Assembly (NCBI GenBank): GCA_964577835.1
Contig: CAZOBN010000002.1
Span: forward strand, 1-64,000
Length of the DNA stretch: 64,000 nt
Direction of reading: 5' to 3'
DNA from: CAVVYA01 sp964577835
Lineage (GTDB): Bacteria; Pseudomonadota; Alphaproteobacteria; SMXQ01
Of this stretch, positions 46,200 through 55,322 are shown piece after piece. Each line of letters starts with the position of its first letter. Position 1 is the stretch's first letter. Made by a program: the position numbers and the translations under genes. The notes under the pieces were generated by a model, which did not search any database, had not been told where the DNA came from, and was given only the letters and a program-made list of their open reading frames with translations.

Positions 46200-47575
46200 A
46201 CCTGTCGTTTTTCGGCAGTTGGTTGCATGGCGTCGCGAAGCGGGGTCTAGCCCTCGCCGGCCAATCTCGCAGTGACGACGCCAAGCAGGACGACCCGGAG
46301 AGCCTGATCGGGCTCTGCGAGGCGCTGTTGTCGTCGCGCGGCGAGGCGTCGGGAGCGGCCATGGCCGACCAAATCCTCGCGGCGTGGCAGGCATTGGCCC
46401 CGGACCAACGGCGCGCCTTCCTGATCGCGCTTGCCGAGCGCTTCGGTCCCGACCAGGCCCGTCTCGATGCCGCCGTGCAGGCCTACAAGGAACGGCCGGA
46501 CGATCTCGCCGTCTTAACCGATCTCCATGAGGCGGCCGAGCCGCGCCGCCAGGAGCTGATCCGCCGCGTCAATCTGGCGCCGGGCGGCACCGAGGCCCTG
46601 GTGCTGATGCGCGAGGACCTGCTGCGCCATAAGAAATCCTCGCCGGCGCTGCGCGCGCTCGATGCCGATTTTGTGCATCTGTTTTCGTCGTGGTTCAATC
46701 GCGGATTCCTCATGCTGCACCGGATCGATTGGGCGACGCCCGCTTCGATCCTCGAGAAGATCATCCGCTACGAGGCGATTCACGCCATCAACGATTGGGA
46801 CGAGCTGCGCCGCCGGCTGCAGCCGCCCGACCGGCGCTGCTTCGGCTTCTTCCATCCGCAACTCATCGACGATCCGCTGATCTTCGTCGAAGTGGCGCTG
46901 ATGAACGAAATTCCCGACGCGGTCGCCAGCGTGCTCGACCCGGACCGGGCGCCGATGCCGGCATCCGACGCCACCACGGCGGTATTTTATTCCCTGTCGA
47001 AGTGCCAAGTCGGCTTGCAGGGCATCTCGTTCGGCAATTTCCTGATCAAGCAGGTGGTCGAGGACCTCCAGCGCGAACTGCCCAGGCTTTCCACTTTCGT
47101 CACCCTGTCGCCGGTGCCGGGTTTCGCGGCTTGGCTCGACCGCGAGCGCGCCGACGAGGACTCGACGGTGCTGAGCACCGAGGATAAGGCGGCGCTCGCC
47201 GCGCTCGATACCGCCGGCTGGCACGAGGACGAGGCCACGCGCGAAACCGTGCGGCGGCCGCTGCTCGCCGCCGCCGCCTATTATTTCCTCAAGGCGCGCG
47301 CGCCGTCGGGACGCCACCTGAATTCCGTGGCGCGCTTCCACCTCGGCAATGGCGCGCGGTTGCAGCGGCTGAATTTCCTCGCCGATCCGTCGCCCAACGG
47401 GCTGCGCCAGTCCCATGGTTTGATGGTCAATTATCTCTACAAACTCGGCGATATCGAGCAGAACCACGAACTGTTCCTGTCCAAGGGGGAGGTCGTGACG
47501 ACGGCGGAGGTTCGCAGGGAACTGGCTTCCGAAGAGCCGCCGTTCAGCATCAAGGCCATCCGCCAACGCTTCTAG
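46196..47575 (+). CDS. matA: Malonyl-CoA decarboxylase
   Basis: 459 residues. The MCD fold is recognisable by SKCQVGLQGISFGNFLIKQV, catalytic Ser in TFVTLSPVPGF, and catalytic His in VARFHLGNGARLQRLNFLAD. It converts malonyl-CoA to acetyl-CoA and CO2. It overlaps the DctM-type gene by 4 bases and lies 7 bases before the synthetase gene. Confidence 0.93.
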   Translation: MNLSFFGSWLHGVAKRGLALAGQSRSDDAKQDDPESLIGLCEALLSSRGEASGAAMADQILAAWQALAPDQRRAFLIALAERFGPDQARLDAAVQAYKERPDDLAVLTDLHEAAEPRRQELIRRVNLAPGGTEALVLMREDLLRHKKSSPALRALDADFVHLFSSWFNRGFLMLHRIDWATPASILEKIIRYEAIHAINDWDELRRRLQPPDRRCFGFFHPQLIDDPLIFVEVALMNEIPDAVASVLDPDRAPMPASDATTAVFYSLSKCQVGLQGISFGNFLIKQVVEDLQRELPRLSTFVTLSPVPGFAAWLDRERADEDSTVLSTEDKAALAALDTAGWHEDEATRETVRRPLLAAAAYYFLKARAPSGRHLNSVARFHLGNGARLQRLNFLADPSPNGLRQSHGLMVNYLYKLGDIEQNHELFLSKGEVVTTAEVRRELASEEPPFSIKAIRQRF

Positions 47576-47582
47576 AGTTGCG

Positions 47583-49094
47583 ATGAGCAATCATCTCTTC
47601 GATCTGATCCGCGCCCAAATGCCGTCCGCCGAACGCACGCTGATCGAAACCAGCGACGGTCGTCGCTTCAGCTATGGCGATGCACTCGATCTTTCCGCCC
47701 GCATGGCGAACGCGCTGGTTGCGTTGGGCGTGGTGCCCGGCGACCGGGTCGCGGTCCAGGCGGAGAAGAGTCCCGAAGCCATCATTCTCTATCTCGCCTG
47801 CCTGCGCGCCGGCGCCATCTATCTGCCATTGAACACCGCCTATACCCTGGCCGAGCTCGACTACTTCATCGGCGACGCGGAGCCGCGCCTGTTCGTTTGC
47901 GCGCCGGCCAAGGTATCGGCGCTGCTGACGCTCGCAGGGAAGCATGGCGTCGCCCTCGCCACGCTCGGCGGCGCTGGCGACGGATCGCTGATGGATGCCG
48001 CGCGCCAAGGGGGAGCCGCGTTCGCCGAGGCGGCACGCGGCCCCGACGACCTCGCCTCGATCCTTTATACCTCCGGCACCACCGGGCGTTCTAAGGGTGC
48101 CATGATCTCGCATGACAATCTGGCGTCGAACGCGGCGGCGCTGGCGAAGGCGTGGCGCTTCGGCCAGGACGACGTGCTGCTGCACGCGCTGCCGATCTTC
48201 CATACCCATGGTCTGTTCGTGGCGACCAATGTCACCTTGATGGCCGGCTCGTCGATGATCTTCTGCAAGTTCGATTGCGACGAGCTTTTGCGCCTGATGC
48301 CGCGCGCCACCGTGATGATGGGCGTGCCGACCTTCTATGTCCGCCTGCTGCAGCACCCGGGTCTGACGCGCCAGGCCATCGTCCATATGCGGCTGTTCGT
48401 CTCCGGCTCGGCGCCGCTGCTGGCCGAAACCCACGCCGCCTGGGAACAGCGCACCGGTCATCGCATCCTGGAACGCTACGGCATGACCGAGACCAACATG
48501 AATACGTCCAACCCCTACGACGGCCCGCGCAAGCCGGGCACCGTGGGGCCGCCGTTGCCGGGCGTGCAACTGCGCATCGCCGATCCGGAAACCGGCAAGC
48601 CGCTACCCCAGGGAGCGATCGGCATGATCGAGCTCAAGGGCCCCAACATCTTCCATGGCTATTGGCGCATGCCGGACAAGACGCGCGCCGAATTCCGCGC
48701 CGACGGCTTCTTCATCACCGGCGATCTCGGCCGGATCGACGAGGACGGCTACGTGCGGATCGTCGGACGCGACAAGGACCTGGTGATTTCCGGCGGCTTC
48801 AACGTCTATCCGAAGGAGGTCGAGGACGCCATCGACAGCCTGCCCGGCGTCGTCGAATCGGCGGTGATCGGCGTGCCACATCCGGATTTCGGCGAAGGCG
48901 TCACGGCGCTGGTGGTGCGCGAATCGGAGGCGGCGATCGACGAGCGCGCGGTGATCGGCGCGCTCGCCGAGCGGCTGGCGAAATACAAGCAACCGAAGCG
49001 CGTGCTGTTCGTCGACGAGCTGCCGCGCAACACCATGGGCAAGGTGCAGAAGAACCTGCTGCGCGAAAGCCATGCGGGCCTCTATTCCCGCTGA
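47583..49094 (+). CDS. matB: Malonyl-CoA synthetase
   Basis: 503 residues, ANL-superfamily ligase. P-loop ILYTSGTTGRSKGAM, A5 motif ERYGMTETNMNTSNPYDG, hinge GRDKDLVISGGFNVYPKEVED and the acyl-transfer Lys in PRNTMGKVQKNLL. The GMTETNM region is characteristic of MatB. It activates malonate to malonyl-CoA with ATP and feeds MatA. It completes the operon TRAP, MatA, MatB. Confidence 0.93.
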   Translation: MSNHLFDLIRAQMPSAERTLIETSDGRRFSYGDALDLSARMANALVALGVVPGDRVAVQAEKSPEAIILYLACLRAGAIYLPLNTAYTLAELDYFIGDAEPRLFVCAPAKVSALLTLAGKHGVALATLGGAGDGSLMDAARQGGAAFAEAARGPDDLASILYTSGTTGRSKGAMISHDNLASNAAALAKAWRFGQDDVLLHALPIFHTHGLFVATNVTLMAGSSMIFCKFDCDELLRLMPRATVMMGVPTFYVRLLQHPGLTRQAIVHMRLFVSGSAPLLAETHAAWEQRTGHRILERYGMTETNMNTSNPYDGPRKPGTVGPPLPGVQLRIADPETGKPLPQGAIGMIELKGPNIFHGYWRMPDKTRAEFRADGFFITGDLGRIDEDGYVRIVGRDKDLVISGGFNVYPKEVEDAIDSLPGVVESAVIGVPHPDFGEGVTALVVRESEAAIDERAVIGALAERLAKYKQPKRVLFVDELPRNTMGKVQKNLLRESHAGLYSR

Positions 49095-49242
49095 CGGCGT
49101 TCCCACGCGCCGCGCTGCCCGAAAGCCTTTGTGTTTGCTCGTTTTTTAAACAGCCATTGAAATGCGCCGGTTCTCGGTGTAATTCGCTCTTCATCAAATT
49201 CGTAAATATTTTCCACTATATGATAAATTACAGGAGGAATTC

Positions 49243-50274
49243 ATGAAGGCGATTCGGTCGCGTTCGCTGTTCAGCGTGCTCGCGGGTCTAGCGGTCGCCA
49301 CGATGGCGAGCCAGCCGGCGCACGCGGCCTACCAGAAGGACGATCGCATCAATCTGATCGTCGGCTACGAGGCTGGCGGCGGCTACGACATCTACGCGCG
49401 CTTTCTCGCGCCCTATCTCACGAAGCATCTGCCGAACAATCCGCGCATCATTGTGCAGAACATGCCGGGCGCGGGCAGCCTGAAAGCCGCCAACTACCTC
49501 TACAACGTGGCGGCCAAGGACGGCACGGTGATCGGCACCATCGGCCAAGGCGTGCCGCAGATGGAAATCCTCGCTCAGCCGGGCATCCAGTTCGAGGCCG
49601 ACAAGTTCAATTGGATCGGCCGTATTTCCGACGTGCGCAGCCTGATCGGCGTATGGCATCAGGCGCCGGTGAAGACCATCGAGGAGGCAAAATCCAAGGA
49701 AGTCACCATCGCCATCGGCGGCCCGATCTCCGGCTCGACGCTCTATGTCATGTTCCTCAACGCGCTGACTGGCACAAAGCTGCGCGGCATCGCGGGCTAC
49801 GGCTCGCGCGAGGCGATGCTCGCCATGGAGCGCGGCGAGATCGACGGCTCGTCCAGCATCCTGTGGTCCAACCTGGCATCCGGTTATCCGAGCTGGATCA
49901 CGGAAAAGAAGATCAATATCCTGGTGCAGATCGGATCGGAGCGCGATCCGAACATGAAGGACGTGCCGTTGTTCTCCGAACTCGCCGCCAATCCGCAGGA
50001 CAAACAGATCCTCGAGGCCATCGCCTCGTCCGACATCATCGGCCGTTCGCTGCTCGCTCCGCCGTCGGTGCCGCAGGACCGCGTCGACGCGCTCCGCGCC
50101 GCGATGAGCGCGGCGCTCAAGGATCCGGAGGCGCTGGCCGCCGCGCAGAAGATGAAGGTCGACATCGGCCCGATGGATGGTGTCGCGCTGCAGAAACTGG
50201 TGCGGGACACCAGCCGCCTGCCGCCCGACATCGTCACCAAGATCCGCGCCATCCTCGACGCCAACAAGAAATAG
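49243..50274 (+). CDS. Bug/TctC-type periplasmic binding protein 1
   Basis: 343 residues, ATG behind AGGAGG. Sec signal peptide to AHA, then the Bug fold with INLIVGYEAGGGYDIYARFL and ENMPGAGSLKAANYLY-like sequence (QNMPGAGSLKAANYLY). Bug proteins bind carboxylic acids and normally serve TctAB transporters, but no tctA/tctB is nearby. It is followed by a paralogous bicupin gene, a pairing repeated at 55323-57496. Confidence 0.9.
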   Translation: MKAIRSRSLFSVLAGLAVATMASQPAHAAYQKDDRINLIVGYEAGGGYDIYARFLAPYLTKHLPNNPRIIVQNMPGAGSLKAANYLYNVAAKDGTVIGTIGQGVPQMEILAQPGIQFEADKFNWIGRISDVRSLIGVWHQAPVKTIEEAKSKEVTIAIGGPISGSTLYVMFLNALTGTKLRGIAGYGSREAMLAMERGEIDGSSSILWSNLASGYPSWITEKKINILVQIGSERDPNMKDVPLFSELAANPQDKQILEAIASSDIIGRSLLAPPSVPQDRVDALRAAMSAALKDPEALAAAQKMKVDIGPMDGVALQKLVRDTSRLPPDIVTKIRAILDANKK

Positions 50275-50276
50275 CG

Positions 50277-50321
50277 AAAGCCGGAGCTCTCGCCCGTGAA
50301 AGCGGGCAGGGCGCCGGCTTT
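50277..50321. other. Branched hairpin between Bug 1 and bicupin 1
   Basis: Outer arms AAAGCCGG/CCGGCTTT with inner GCCCG/CGGGC begin 3 bases after the Bug stop. No clear T-run follows; it could attenuate transcription or protect the upstream message. Confidence 0.45.
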
Positions 50322-50380
50322 GAGTTGTGCGGCGCCGCGAGCCGCGCCGCCGAGCCATTTTTCAGTAAGAAGGAGTTTCC

Positions 50381-51496
50381 ATGTTCGACGTGAAGAAGAC
50401 GATTGTCGGGGTGCCGGCGGACCGCCGCACGCCCTACGAGCGCTGGGTCGAAGACGATCTCAAGCTCGACCTCCATCGCGGCTACGCGTTCGGCCCGCTC
50501 GGCAAGCTGCCGGTGAAGCCATGGGCCGAGCGCGGCTTCAATGCCGCCGTGCTCGATCTCATCGGTTGCGAATCGACCACCGGCCTGATCGTCGGCGAGA
50601 TACCGCCGGGCAAGTCGACCGAGCCGGTGAGGCAGATCTTCGACGAGAATATCTACATCGTCTCGGGCACGGGTTCCTGCACCATCGAAATCGGCGGCGA
50701 GACCGCCTCGTTCGAGTGGGGCCCGCGCAGCATGTTCGCGATTCCGCTCAACTGCCGCTACCGCCTGCACAACGGCAGCGGGCGCGAGCCGGTGCGCTTC
50801 TTCAGCAGCAACATGCTGCCGATCGTCTATAACCTGTTCCGCGACACCGAATTCATCTTCAACACCCCCTATGATTTCGGGCGCGTTCCTTCGGAGAAGC
50901 AAGCGCTCGACGCCGTCCTCTACAAGCCGGACGACACGCATGAGCACACCGCGGTCAATCTCTACGACACGCTTTTCGTGCCCGACGTCCTCGGCGTGCC
51001 GCGCAGCACCTTCAAGGAGCGCGGCGAGGGCGTGAGCTGCGTCTATTTCGAGATGGCCGGCAGCGTCATCTCGGCGCATGTCGCCGAGATTCCCGGCCAC
51101 AAGTTCTTCCGTCCGCACCGTCACGGCCCCGCCGCCTTCGTCTTCACCATGGGCGGTCCGGGCTACTCGCTGATGTGGCGCGAGGACGGCGACAAAATCG
51201 AGCGCTTCGACTGGCCGGAGGACGACATCGGCGTGATCGTGCCGCCGAACATGTGGTGGCACGGCCATTTTGCCACGGGCGACAACGTGCTCACGCTCGC
51301 GATCAAGCCGCGCTCGCGGTTCGTGCCGCTCAACCACCTCTACGACAAGAGCCACAAGAACGTGAAAGAGGGCGGCACCGTGCGCCGCTATCAGGACTTC
51401 GACGAGTCGCTGCGCAAGTGGATCTGGCAGACCTTCGTCGACGAGTGCAAGAAGCAGGGCAAGGTGCCGGTCGAGCCGGAGCTCGTCGACGCCTGA
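50381..51496 (+). CDS. Bicupin protein 1 (divergent paralogue)
   Basis: 371 residues, ATG behind AAGGAG. Two cupin domains: residues about 60-150 (FEWGPRSMFAIPLNCRYRLHNGSG) and about 215-320. The second keeps a His-x-His (RPHRHGPAAFVFTMGGPGYS) and WWHGHFATGD, so it may bind one metal. In the first, the usual His positions read VRQIFDENIYIVSG, so metal binding there is lost. It is homologous to the proteins at 54138 and 56360. No function is known for this family. A strong terminator follows. Confidence 0.8.
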   Translation: MFDVKKTIVGVPADRRTPYERWVEDDLKLDLHRGYAFGPLGKLPVKPWAERGFNAAVLDLIGCESTTGLIVGEIPPGKSTEPVRQIFDENIYIVSGTGSCTIEIGGETASFEWGPRSMFAIPLNCRYRLHNGSGREPVRFFSSNMLPIVYNLFRDTEFIFNTPYDFGRVPSEKQALDAVLYKPDDTHEHTAVNLYDTLFVPDVLGVPRSTFKERGEGVSCVYFEMAGSVISAHVAEIPGHKFFRPHRHGPAAFVFTMGGPGYSLMWREDGDKIERFDWPEDDIGVIVPPNMWWHGHFATGDNVLTLAIKPRSRFVPLNHLYDKSHKNVKEGGTVRRYQDFDESLRKWIWQTFVDECKKQGKVPVEPELVDA

Positions 51497-51522
51497 TCCG
51501 CGTTGCAAGGAGAAGCAGGAAG

Positions 51523-51549
51523 CAAGGGGCCGCAAGGCCCCTTGTTTTT
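51523..51549 (+). terminator. Rho-independent terminator after bicupin 1
   Basis: 9-bp stem CAAGGGGCC/GGCCCCTTG with GCAA loop, followed by TTTTT. It ends the Bug 1-bicupin 1 transcript. Confidence 0.9.
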
Positions 51550-51601
51550 GCGCGTGCTGTCTCTGCCGCATTCTGCCAACACGTGACGTCCACCCCAGAG
51601 C

Positions 51602-51693
51602 CGTCATGCCCCGGCTTGTCCGGGGCATCCACGACTTCGTTTTTCTGATCATAGAAAAGAACGTGGATGGCCCGACTAAATCGGGCCATGACG
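51602..51693. repeat. Hyphomicrobiales-type intergenic palindromic repeat
   Basis: CGTCATG..CCCGG..TCCGGGGCATCCACG on the left is mirrored by CGTGGATGGCCC..CGGGCCATGACG on the right, with an AT-richer centre. I recognise this form from intergenic regions of Bradyrhizobium and relatives. It lies between convergent genes. Confidence 0.8.
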
Positions 51694-51730
51694 ACTTAAA
51701 TGGACGCCGAATGCCGTGGAAGAATCCGTG

Positions 51731-52939
51731 TCAACCGCCGAGCGCTCGAGCCCGCGTCTTGCGGTTGAGCGCGAACGCCGCCACGCCGAAGATGGAGCAA
51801 AGCAGCGCCCCGGTACCGACGATCAGCAGCACCGGGCCGGGCGTGCCGTCGGCGAGAAAGCCGTAAGCCTGCGAGAACACCCCGCCGCAGAACAGTTGCG
51901 AGAAGACGCCGATGCCGGCCGCCGTGCCGGCGAGCTCCGGCACGGTGCGGATGGCGCCGGCCTGGGCGTTGGGCATGGCGATGCCCTGGGACATGCTGAC
52001 GAACAGGCCGGGGACGAAGATGGTGAGCGGCGTCACGATGCCGGCCAGGATGAAGCCGCTGAGCACCGCCACGGCGCTCACCAGGATGATCGAACCGGCG
52101 AGCACCATATGGTCGATGGAGACGCGGCCGCTGAGCCGGCTGGAGATCCAGTTGCCGAAGCAATAGCCGGTGGCGAACAGCAGGAAATACAGACCGTATT
52201 CGGTCGCCGGCCGGCCCAGGTAGTCCATCATCAGGAAGGCGGAGCCCGAGGCCAGTCCGAAGAAGGCGCCCGAGGACAGGCCGGACTGCAGCACATAGGC
52301 CATGAACAACGGCCGCTTCAGCAACTGACCGAAGCCGCGCAGGATGCCCGATCCCTGGCTCGCGCGTTTGTCCTGTCCATGGGTTTCGTGCAGGGTGACG
52401 TAGGCCGCCACCAGGATGAGGATGCCGGCCGCGAAAGCGAACCCGAAGACCGCGCGCCAACTGAAGGTGTCGGCCAGGAAACCGCCGAGCGGCGGCGCGA
52501 TCATCGGCCCGAGCGTATAGGCCATGGTGAGATAGGCGATCGCCTGGACCAACCGTTCCGGGCCGTAGGCGTCGCGCGCGATGGCGCGCGCCAGCGCGAT
52601 GCCGCAGCCGGCGCCGACCGCCTGGATCAGGCGGCCCAGCACGAGGAATTCGATGGTCGGCGCCAGGGCGGCCAGGGCGATGCCAACCAGGAACAGCGTA
52701 AGCCCGGTGAGCAGCACCGGGCGGCGGCCGTAACGGTCGGACAGGGCGCCATAGACCAGGGTGGTGAAGGCCATGGTCAGCAAGGTAACGCTGAAGGTGA
52801 ACTGCGCCAGGGCGTCGGAAATGCCGAACGCCGCCTTGACCTGGGGCACCGAGGGCAGGAACAGGTGAACCGAAAGCGGGCCTACCAGCGTGATCGCGGC
52901 GAGGGCGATGGCAAACAACGTGCTGGGCGGCTTGGACAT
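51731..52939 (-). CDS. MFS exporter, Bcr/CflA type
   Basis: 402 residues from MSKPPSTLFAIALAAIT. Twelve helices; VYGALSDRYGRRPVLLTGL is the MFS loop motif, and VGAGCGIALARAIARDAYG is typical of Bcr/CflA drug exporters. It is divergent from the LysR gene at 53061 and may be its target, perhaps exporting a toxic aromatic intermediate (inference). Confidence 0.88.
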   Translation of the reverse strand: MSKPPSTLFAIALAAITLVGPLSVHLFLPSVPQVKAAFGISDALAQFTFSVTLLTMAFTTLVYGALSDRYGRRPVLLTGLTLFLVGIALAALAPTIEFLVLGRLIQAVGAGCGIALARAIARDAYGPERLVQAIAYLTMAYTLGPMIAPPLGGFLADTFSWRAVFGFAFAAGILILVAAYVTLHETHGQDKRASQGSGILRGFGQLLKRPLFMAYVLQSGLSSGAFFGLASGSAFLMMDYLGRPATEYGLYFLLFATGYCFGNWISSRLSGRVSIDHMVLAGSIILVSAVAVLSGFILAGIVTPLTIFVPGLFVSMSQGIAMPNAQAGAIRTVPELAGTAAGIGVFSQLFCGGVFSQAYGFLADGTPGPVLLIVGTGALLCSIFGVAAFALNRKTRARALGG

Positions 52940-53060
52940 TTCACCGGGAAGGGTGGGGAGATATGAAGGCTTGATCCGTTCAATAGCGTCACGGCATGAT
53001 GAAAGAAAGGAAATAGCGCGGGGCTTGTCGAAACGGTCACAGGCGCTCGGGGAGCGGGAC

Positions 53061-54008
53061 ATGCGCGATGCGGCGGGAATGGAAGTGTTTATCCGGGTGG
53101 TCGAGAAGGGCAGCTTCTCGGCCGCCGCAGTCGAGCTCAACCTGACGCCATCGGCGGTCAGCAAGCAGGTCAGCCGGCTCGAATCCGAGCTCGGCGTGCG
53201 CCTGATCAACCGCTCGACCCACGAATTCAACTTGACCGAGGCGGGCAAGATCTACCACGGCCGCTGCCTCAAAATTCTGCATGACATCGATCAGGCGCGC
53301 GACGCGGTGCAGGAGGCCAATGCCACCCTGTCGGGCACGCTCAAGCTGCATGTCACGCCGGGCACCGGGCAACTGATGATTCTGCCTCACCTCAACCGCT
53401 TCCTGCGCGAGCATCCCGGTCTGTCGGTCGATCTCCAGGTCGAGCCCGATTATGTGGACGTGCTGCAGAACGGCCTCGATCTCTCGATCCGCAGCGGCAC
53501 CGACGACGATTCGAATCTGCGCTACACCAGCATCGAATGCCGGCCGCTGGCGCCGGTGAAATATATGGTCTGCGCCGCGCCGGATTATTTCCGGCGCAGG
53601 GGCAAGCCGGAGGAGCCGCGCGATCTGGTGCGCCACGATTGCGTCATCTATGCGAGCCAGCCCTCGGCGGACCGTTGGTGGTTCAGCGATGGTTCCAAGC
53701 GCTACGCGATCAGCGTCACCGGCCGCTTCCGCGCCGATGACTGGTCGGCCGTCCACAATGCCGCGGTCGAGGGGGTCGGCATCGCCAGGCTGCTGGCGCT
53801 CGAGGCCACGCCCAGTCTACTGCGCAACCAGCTCGAGGTGATTTTCGAGCAGCAGACCGTCTGTGACCGCCGCCTATGGGCTTTTTATCCGCGCAGCCGC
53901 CATATGCCGCGCAAGGTCGCGGCTTTCCTTGAATGCCTGACCGGCGCCTTTGGTGCGCCGCCGCAAAACAGTGTTTCCGTGGCGGGTATTGACATTCCAG
54001 CACAATAA
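53061..54008 (+). CDS. LysR-family transcriptional regulator
   Basis: 315 residues from MRDAAGMEVF, with GGGGAG upstream. Winged helix FSAAAVELNLTPSAVSKQVSRLE, then effector domain (LSVDLQVEPDYVDVLQNGLD, SIRSGTDDD). It opens toward the bicupin-dioxygenase block, only 129 bases upstream of bicupin 2, and away from the MFS exporter gene. It is the best candidate regulator of the cluster. Confidence 0.9.
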   Translation: MRDAAGMEVFIRVVEKGSFSAAAVELNLTPSAVSKQVSRLESELGVRLINRSTHEFNLTEAGKIYHGRCLKILHDIDQARDAVQEANATLSGTLKLHVTPGTGQLMILPHLNRFLREHPGLSVDLQVEPDYVDVLQNGLDLSIRSGTDDDSNLRYTSIECRPLAPVKYMVCAAPDYFRRRGKPEEPRDLVRHDCVIYASQPSADRWWFSDGSKRYAISVTGRFRADDWSAVHNAAVEGVGIARLLALEATPSLLRNQLEVIFEQQTVCDRRLWAFYPRSRHMPRKVAAFLECLTGAFGAPPQNSVSVAGIDIPAQ

Positions 54009-54137
54009 GTTTCCCCTTCCAAGACTTCACCAAGCACGCCGCGACGCTCTATCGTGACCTCCAATTCGGGTCGCGGGCGCGTCCCGGCAATCCCCCGGCG
54101 CACGCGCCCATAATCTGAAGTACGAGGAGTCCGTCCC

Positions 54138-55235
54138 GTGGATACACCTGCGACCACATCGAAATTTCTGCTCGACCCCTATCTCGACTGGGTCAAGGGC
54201 GAAGGCATTCCGATCGTCGAGGATTTCGGCGTCGACCTATTGGCGGTGAAGACCGCCAAATGGGCGCGCTTCGGCGTCAATGGCGCTGCGGTCCATATGA
54301 AGGGCCGCGGCGACTTCATGTCGATGTTCCTCATCGACCTGCCGGGCGGCGGCAAGACCGAGCCGCAAAAGCATCTGTTCGAAGAAGTGGTCTACGTGCT
54401 CGACGGTCATGGCTCGACCACGGTCGAGGCTCACGACGGCCGCAAGCACACGTTCGAGTGGGGCCCCAAGAGCCTGTTCGCCCTGCCGCTGAACGCCAGG
54501 TATCAGCATTTCAACGGATCGGGCACGCAGACCGCGCGCCTCTGCTCGGCGACCAATCTGCCGATGATGCTGAACATCTTCCACAACGAGGGGTTCGTCT
54601 TCAACAACCCCTACCAGTTTCCCGAGCGCGAAGGCGAAGGCCGCTTCTTCTCCGGCGAGGGCGAATTCCTGCCGGTGCGTCCCGGCCGCCACATGTGGGA
54701 GACCAACTTTATCCCTGATCTGTCGTCGTTCGAGTTGCGCGGCTGGAAGGAGCGCGGCGCGGGCGGCAGTTCCATCGTCTTCAGCTTCGCCGACGGGTTG
54801 ATGCACTCGCACAGTTCGGAGATGCCGGTCGGCACCTACAAGAAGGGCCACCGCCACGGCGCCGACTTCCACGTTTTCTGCGTGCATGGCACCGGCTATT
54901 CGCTGCTGTGGTATCCGGACAATAAGGACTACGTGCGCGTCGACTGGAAGCACGGTGTCGTCTTCGCGCCGCCCGACGGCATGTTCCACCAGCACTTCAA
55001 CACCAACCCGACGCCGGCGCGCTATCTCGCCATCGCGGTCGGCAGCCAGCGCTATCCCTTCGTGGAATCGAAGCGCCGCCTGTTCGATTTCGGCGTCGAC
55101 ACCTCGGTGAAGGACGGCGGCAATCAGGTCGAATACGAGGATCAGGATCCGCGCATTCACGAGATCTATCTCAAGGAGCTCGCCAAGACCGGCGTGCAGT
55201 CCAAGATGGGCCAGTTCGTCAAGGAACCCGCGTAA
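54138..55235 (+). CDS. Bicupin protein 2
   Basis: 365 residues from a GTG start with GAGGAG 9 bases upstream. First cupin has FEEVVYVLDGHGSTTVE and FEWGPKSLFALPLNARYQHFNGSG, with His79 and His124 as partial ligands. Second cupin has KGHRHGADFHVFCVHGTG (His238, His240, His245) and MFHQHFNT, a fuller metal site. Homologous to bicupins 1 and 3; closest in sequence to 3. Probably a dioxygenase or isomerase of unknown specificity. Confidence 0.8.
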   Translation: MDTPATTSKFLLDPYLDWVKGEGIPIVEDFGVDLLAVKTAKWARFGVNGAAVHMKGRGDFMSMFLIDLPGGGKTEPQKHLFEEVVYVLDGHGSTTVEAHDGRKHTFEWGPKSLFALPLNARYQHFNGSGTQTARLCSATNLPMMLNIFHNEGFVFNNPYQFPEREGEGRFFSGEGEFLPVRPGRHMWETNFIPDLSSFELRGWKERGAGGSSIVFSFADGLMHSHSSEMPVGTYKKGHRHGADFHVFCVHGTGYSLLWYPDNKDYVRVDWKHGVVFAPPDGMFHQHFNTNPTPARYLAIAVGSQRYPFVESKRRLFDFGVDTSVKDGGNQVEYEDQDPRIHEIYLKELAKTGVQSKMGQFVKEPA

Positions 55236-55262
55236 TTCTCGACCGGATGACGCCAAGCATGA

Positions 55263-55280
55263 GGAGCCCGAAAAGGCTCC
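55263..55280. other. Intercistronic hairpin between bicupin 2 and Bug 2
   Basis: GGAGCC-CGAAAA-GGCTCC, with partial extension at both sides, lies 27 bases past the bicupin 2 stop. No T-run follows; perhaps a processing or attenuation signal. Confidence 0.35.
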
Positions 55281-55322
55281 CGTGCTCTCTAACAGGAACA
55301 GGGACACACAAGGGAGGGATTC

